Below, piece after piece: positions 62,479 to 64,000 of a DNA stretch of 64,000 bases. The notes beneath the pieces were generated by a model. The model was not told the DNA's origin and made no database searches. It saw only the letters and a program-made list of their open reading frames with translations. The first letter of the stretch is position 1, and each line of letters begins with the position of its first letter. The DNA is from Actinacidiphila sp. DG2A-62 (GTDB lineage Bacteria; Actinomycetota; Actinomycetes; Streptomycetales; Streptomycetaceae): assembly GCF_035825295.1 (NCBI RefSeq), contig NZ_JAYMGI010000002.1, positions 7,206,001 to 7,270,000 of the forward strand, in the 5' to 3' direction. A program made the position numbers and the translations under genes.

Positions 62479-64000
62479 TCACCGCGCCGCGAGGGACTCC
62501 CGGGTGGCGGCGAGGGCGGCGGCCGCCTGGGGGAGACCGGCCGCCTCGCAGCGGGCGACGGCCGCGGTCAGGCGGGCGCGGGCGGCGTCGGGGGCGCCGA
62601 GGGCGTTGGCCTCCAGCAGCGCCGCGATGCGCACCGCCTCCGCCCGGGGCTCCTCGCCAGCCGGCCCGCCGTCCTCGTAGGCGCTGATCGCCCGCTCCAT
62701 CTCGGCGAGCGCCTCCTGGTACGCGTGCGCGGAGGCGTGGCAGCGGGAGCGCTGGTAGCGGGTGGCGCCGCGCTGGTACCAGACGACGACATCGGGGGAG
62801 TCCGCGGCCGCCGCGATCACCTCGTCGGCGTGGGCGAGGTAGCCGAGTGCGTCGGCGAGCCCGTCGGCCTCCTGCGCGGCCATCGTCTGCCGGGCGAACT
62901 CCCGCATCATGCCGAGCACCGGCGCCGGGCGCGGGGCCTTCGCGTGGCCGGCCACCGCCCGGTCGTACGCGGTGCGGGCCGCGTCCCACAGGCCCGCCTT
63001 GGCCAGCGCCGCGGCGGCCTCGCAGGCGACGAGGGTGTGCGTGTACTGCTCGTCGGTCCACTGCGCCACCTCGTCCGCGAGCCGCAGGAACTCCTCGGCG
63101 GCGGCGCGCTGTTCGCCCAGGGACGCGAGCCCGCGGGCGAGGTTGAGCCTGATCTGCGCGGCCAGCCGCGGGTCCAGCTCCGCGGTGCCGCCGAGCACCA
63201 CGGACTCCAGGACCGCCACCGCGTCCGCCGCCCGCCCGTCCTCGGCCAGCACGTCCGCCAGCTCCAGCCTGACCTGCGCGGCGTGCGCGGGCGCGTCCTC
63301 GCGGTCCAGCCGGTCCGCGGCCTCCGACAAGTGCCGTACGGCGCCGGTGAGATCGCCGGAGTGGGCGCACGCGTGGCCGAGCAGCGCGTGGAACGGGCCG
63401 AGGGACAGCGACGCGTCCGGCCAGCGCGCGGCAGCCGCCAGCGCCTGGTGGACCAGCGGCACCGCCTCCTCGGCGTGTCCGCTCTGCACCTTGATCTGCG
63501 CGAGCAGCGCCAGCGGGCGCGGGGTGCGCCACGGCTGGCCCGCGTCCTCCACCAGTTGCAGGGCGCGGTCGAGTTCGGCGGTCGCCGCCTCGAACTCGCC
63601 GGTGCGGGCCGCGACCTCGGCCGCGTACTGGCGGGCCGCGGAGGCGCGCGACGGCGAGCCCAGGCGCTCCGCCTCGGCCAGCAGCCGCGCCACCGCGGTC
63701 TCGAAGGCGTCGACCGCCTCCCGCGGCGGCTCGGGCAGCAGGTCCACCAGGTCGTGGCGGGCGACCATCGCGGCGCACTGCAGGATCGCCAGATACCGGT
63801 CGGGCTCGATGGCCCCGGTCTCCGACAGCCGCTGGGCGAGCAGCAGTTCGGCGGCCAGCTCGGCTCGGGCCTCGGCGGTGCGACCGGTGTCCGGCTCGCC
63901 GGCCCGGCGTCCGCCCGGTGCGCCGCGCCGTCCGTCTGCTGCGCCGCGGCCACCAGCGCCGTCGCCGCGCGGGCGCGTGCCGAGGCCGCGCGGCCCGGGT
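62479..64000 (-). CDS. Tetratricopeptide-repeat protein, 5' end cut, apparent frameshift
   Basis: More than 480 residues of helical repeats. Several TPR-like units can be read: AATAELDRALQLVEDAG, HAEEAVPLVHQALAAAARWP, DLTGAVRHLSEAADRLDRED and DAVAVLESVVLGG. It ends LAATRESLAAR. The gene enters from the right edge. Upstream of about 63905 the coding-like frame is RAATALVAAAQQTDGAAHRADAG, while downstream it is GRTAEARAELAAELLLAQRL. One extra C in the CCC at 63903-63905 joins them as ADAGAGEPDTGRTAEA. The front part, possibly a regulatory or catalytic domain, lies outside the window. Function not assignable. Confidence 0.75.
   Translation of the reverse strand, partial: PGPRGLGTRPRGDGAGGRGAADGRRGAPGGRRAGEPDTGRTAEARAELAAELLLAQRLSETGAIEPDRYLAILQCAAMVARHDLVDLLPEPPREAVDAFETAVARLLAEAERLGSPSRASAARQYAAEVAARTGEFEAATAELDRALQLVEDAGQPWRTPRPLALLAQIKVQSGHAEEAVPLVHQALAAAARWPDASLSLGPFHALLGHACAHSGDLTGAVRHLSEAADRLDREDAPAHAAQVRLELADVLAEDGRAADAVAVLESVVLGGTAELDPRLAAQIRLNLARGLASLGEQRAAAEEFLRLADEVAQWTDEQYTHTLVACEAAAALAKAGLWDAARTAYDRAVAGHAKAPRPAPVLGMMREFARQTMAAQEADGLADALGYLAHADEVIAAAADSPDVVVWYQRGATRYQRSRCHASAHAYQEALAEMERAISAYEDGGPAGEEPRAEAVRIAALLEANALGAPDAARARLTAAVARCEAAGLPQAAAALAATRESLAAR

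Overview
The window reads as one continuous stretch of a high-G+C actinobacterial chromosome, most likely Streptomyces or a close Streptomycetaceae genus. The basis is G/C at nearly every third codon position, many GTG starts, GGAGG-type ribosome sites, ATGA/GTGA/TGATG gene junctions, a DUF6479 protein, an ECF42-type sigma factor and an ethylmalonyl-CoA gene block whose order, from memory, resembles the S. coelicolor ccr region. I see no rRNA, tRNA, CRISPR array, phage, transposase or PKS/NRPS gene. It looks like chromosome-arm metabolic DNA.

Layout. 1-7.9 kb: end of a membrane-anchored hypothetical, an enol-lactonase/carboxymuconolactone decarboxylase fusion (pcaL), a metallo-beta-lactamase-fold hydrolase, exonuclease III, a TfoX C-terminal domain protein, an orphan amino-acid ABC ATPase, transketolase and a stand-alone LigD-type polymerase. 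7.9-13.8 kb: a nested inverted-repeat element, DUF6479, a CDF metal exporter, a ZIP metal transporter, an anchored hypothetical and gamma-glutamyltranspeptidase. 14.0-23.0 kb: a seven-gene same-strand run for reductive pyrimidine or hydantoin use: nitrilase-fold carbamoyl amidohydrolase, class III aminotransferase, dihydropyrimidinase, F420-type luciferase-like oxidoreductase, NCS1 permease, then an IMPase-fold phosphatase and an FAD oxidoreductase. 23.1-29.2 kb: a DGPF/YCII plus ECF42 sigma pair with a matching promoter, a small secreted protein, an SCP2 protein behind a double palindrome, a Nudix hydrolase, glycerate kinase, and a VOC protein divergent from a WYL regulator. 29.3-39.6 kb, minus strand: 3-hydroxyacyl-CoA dehydrogenase (duplicated), TetR regulator, operators, ccr, meaA/ecm, MaoC, acyl-CoA dehydrogenase, then psd and pssA. 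39.6-47.3 kb: a repeat-filled spacer, a GNAT protein with a repeat insertion, an Rv2578c-like radical SAM protein behind a LexA-like box, an SRPBCC protein, a 14-TM exporter with three C-terminal beta-sandwich domains and a polytopic membrane protein. 47.6-64.0 kb: a PAS-GAF-SpoIIE-HATPase phosphatase, a methyltransferase, a four-hydrolase operon (M55, M20, S9, S66), a two-component system, an M14 carboxypeptidase, a GNAT protein, a second exonuclease III, a Mut7-C protein and a TPR protein cut by the window end.

Three themes stand out. First, metabolic logic: the 14-20 kb run could import a pyrimidine or hydantoin, reduce it, open the ring, remove the carbamoyl group and transaminate the product. 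The 31-39 kb block reduces acetoacetyl-CoA and carboxylates crotonyl-CoA, then rearranges and oxidises the product, but no lyase gene is present. The 51-56 kb operon looks built to digest peptides that contain D-residues or come from peptidoglycan. Second, regulatory DNA is legible: paired operators lie upstream of the pyrimidine run, SCP2 and ccr, and ECF42 and LexA-like sites are present. Third, six conserved genes carry apparent one-base frameshifts. Four of these are repaired by adding one base to a G/C run, which suggests sequence error rather than true pseudogenes. In-frame short tandem repeats recur at protein ends and in loops.
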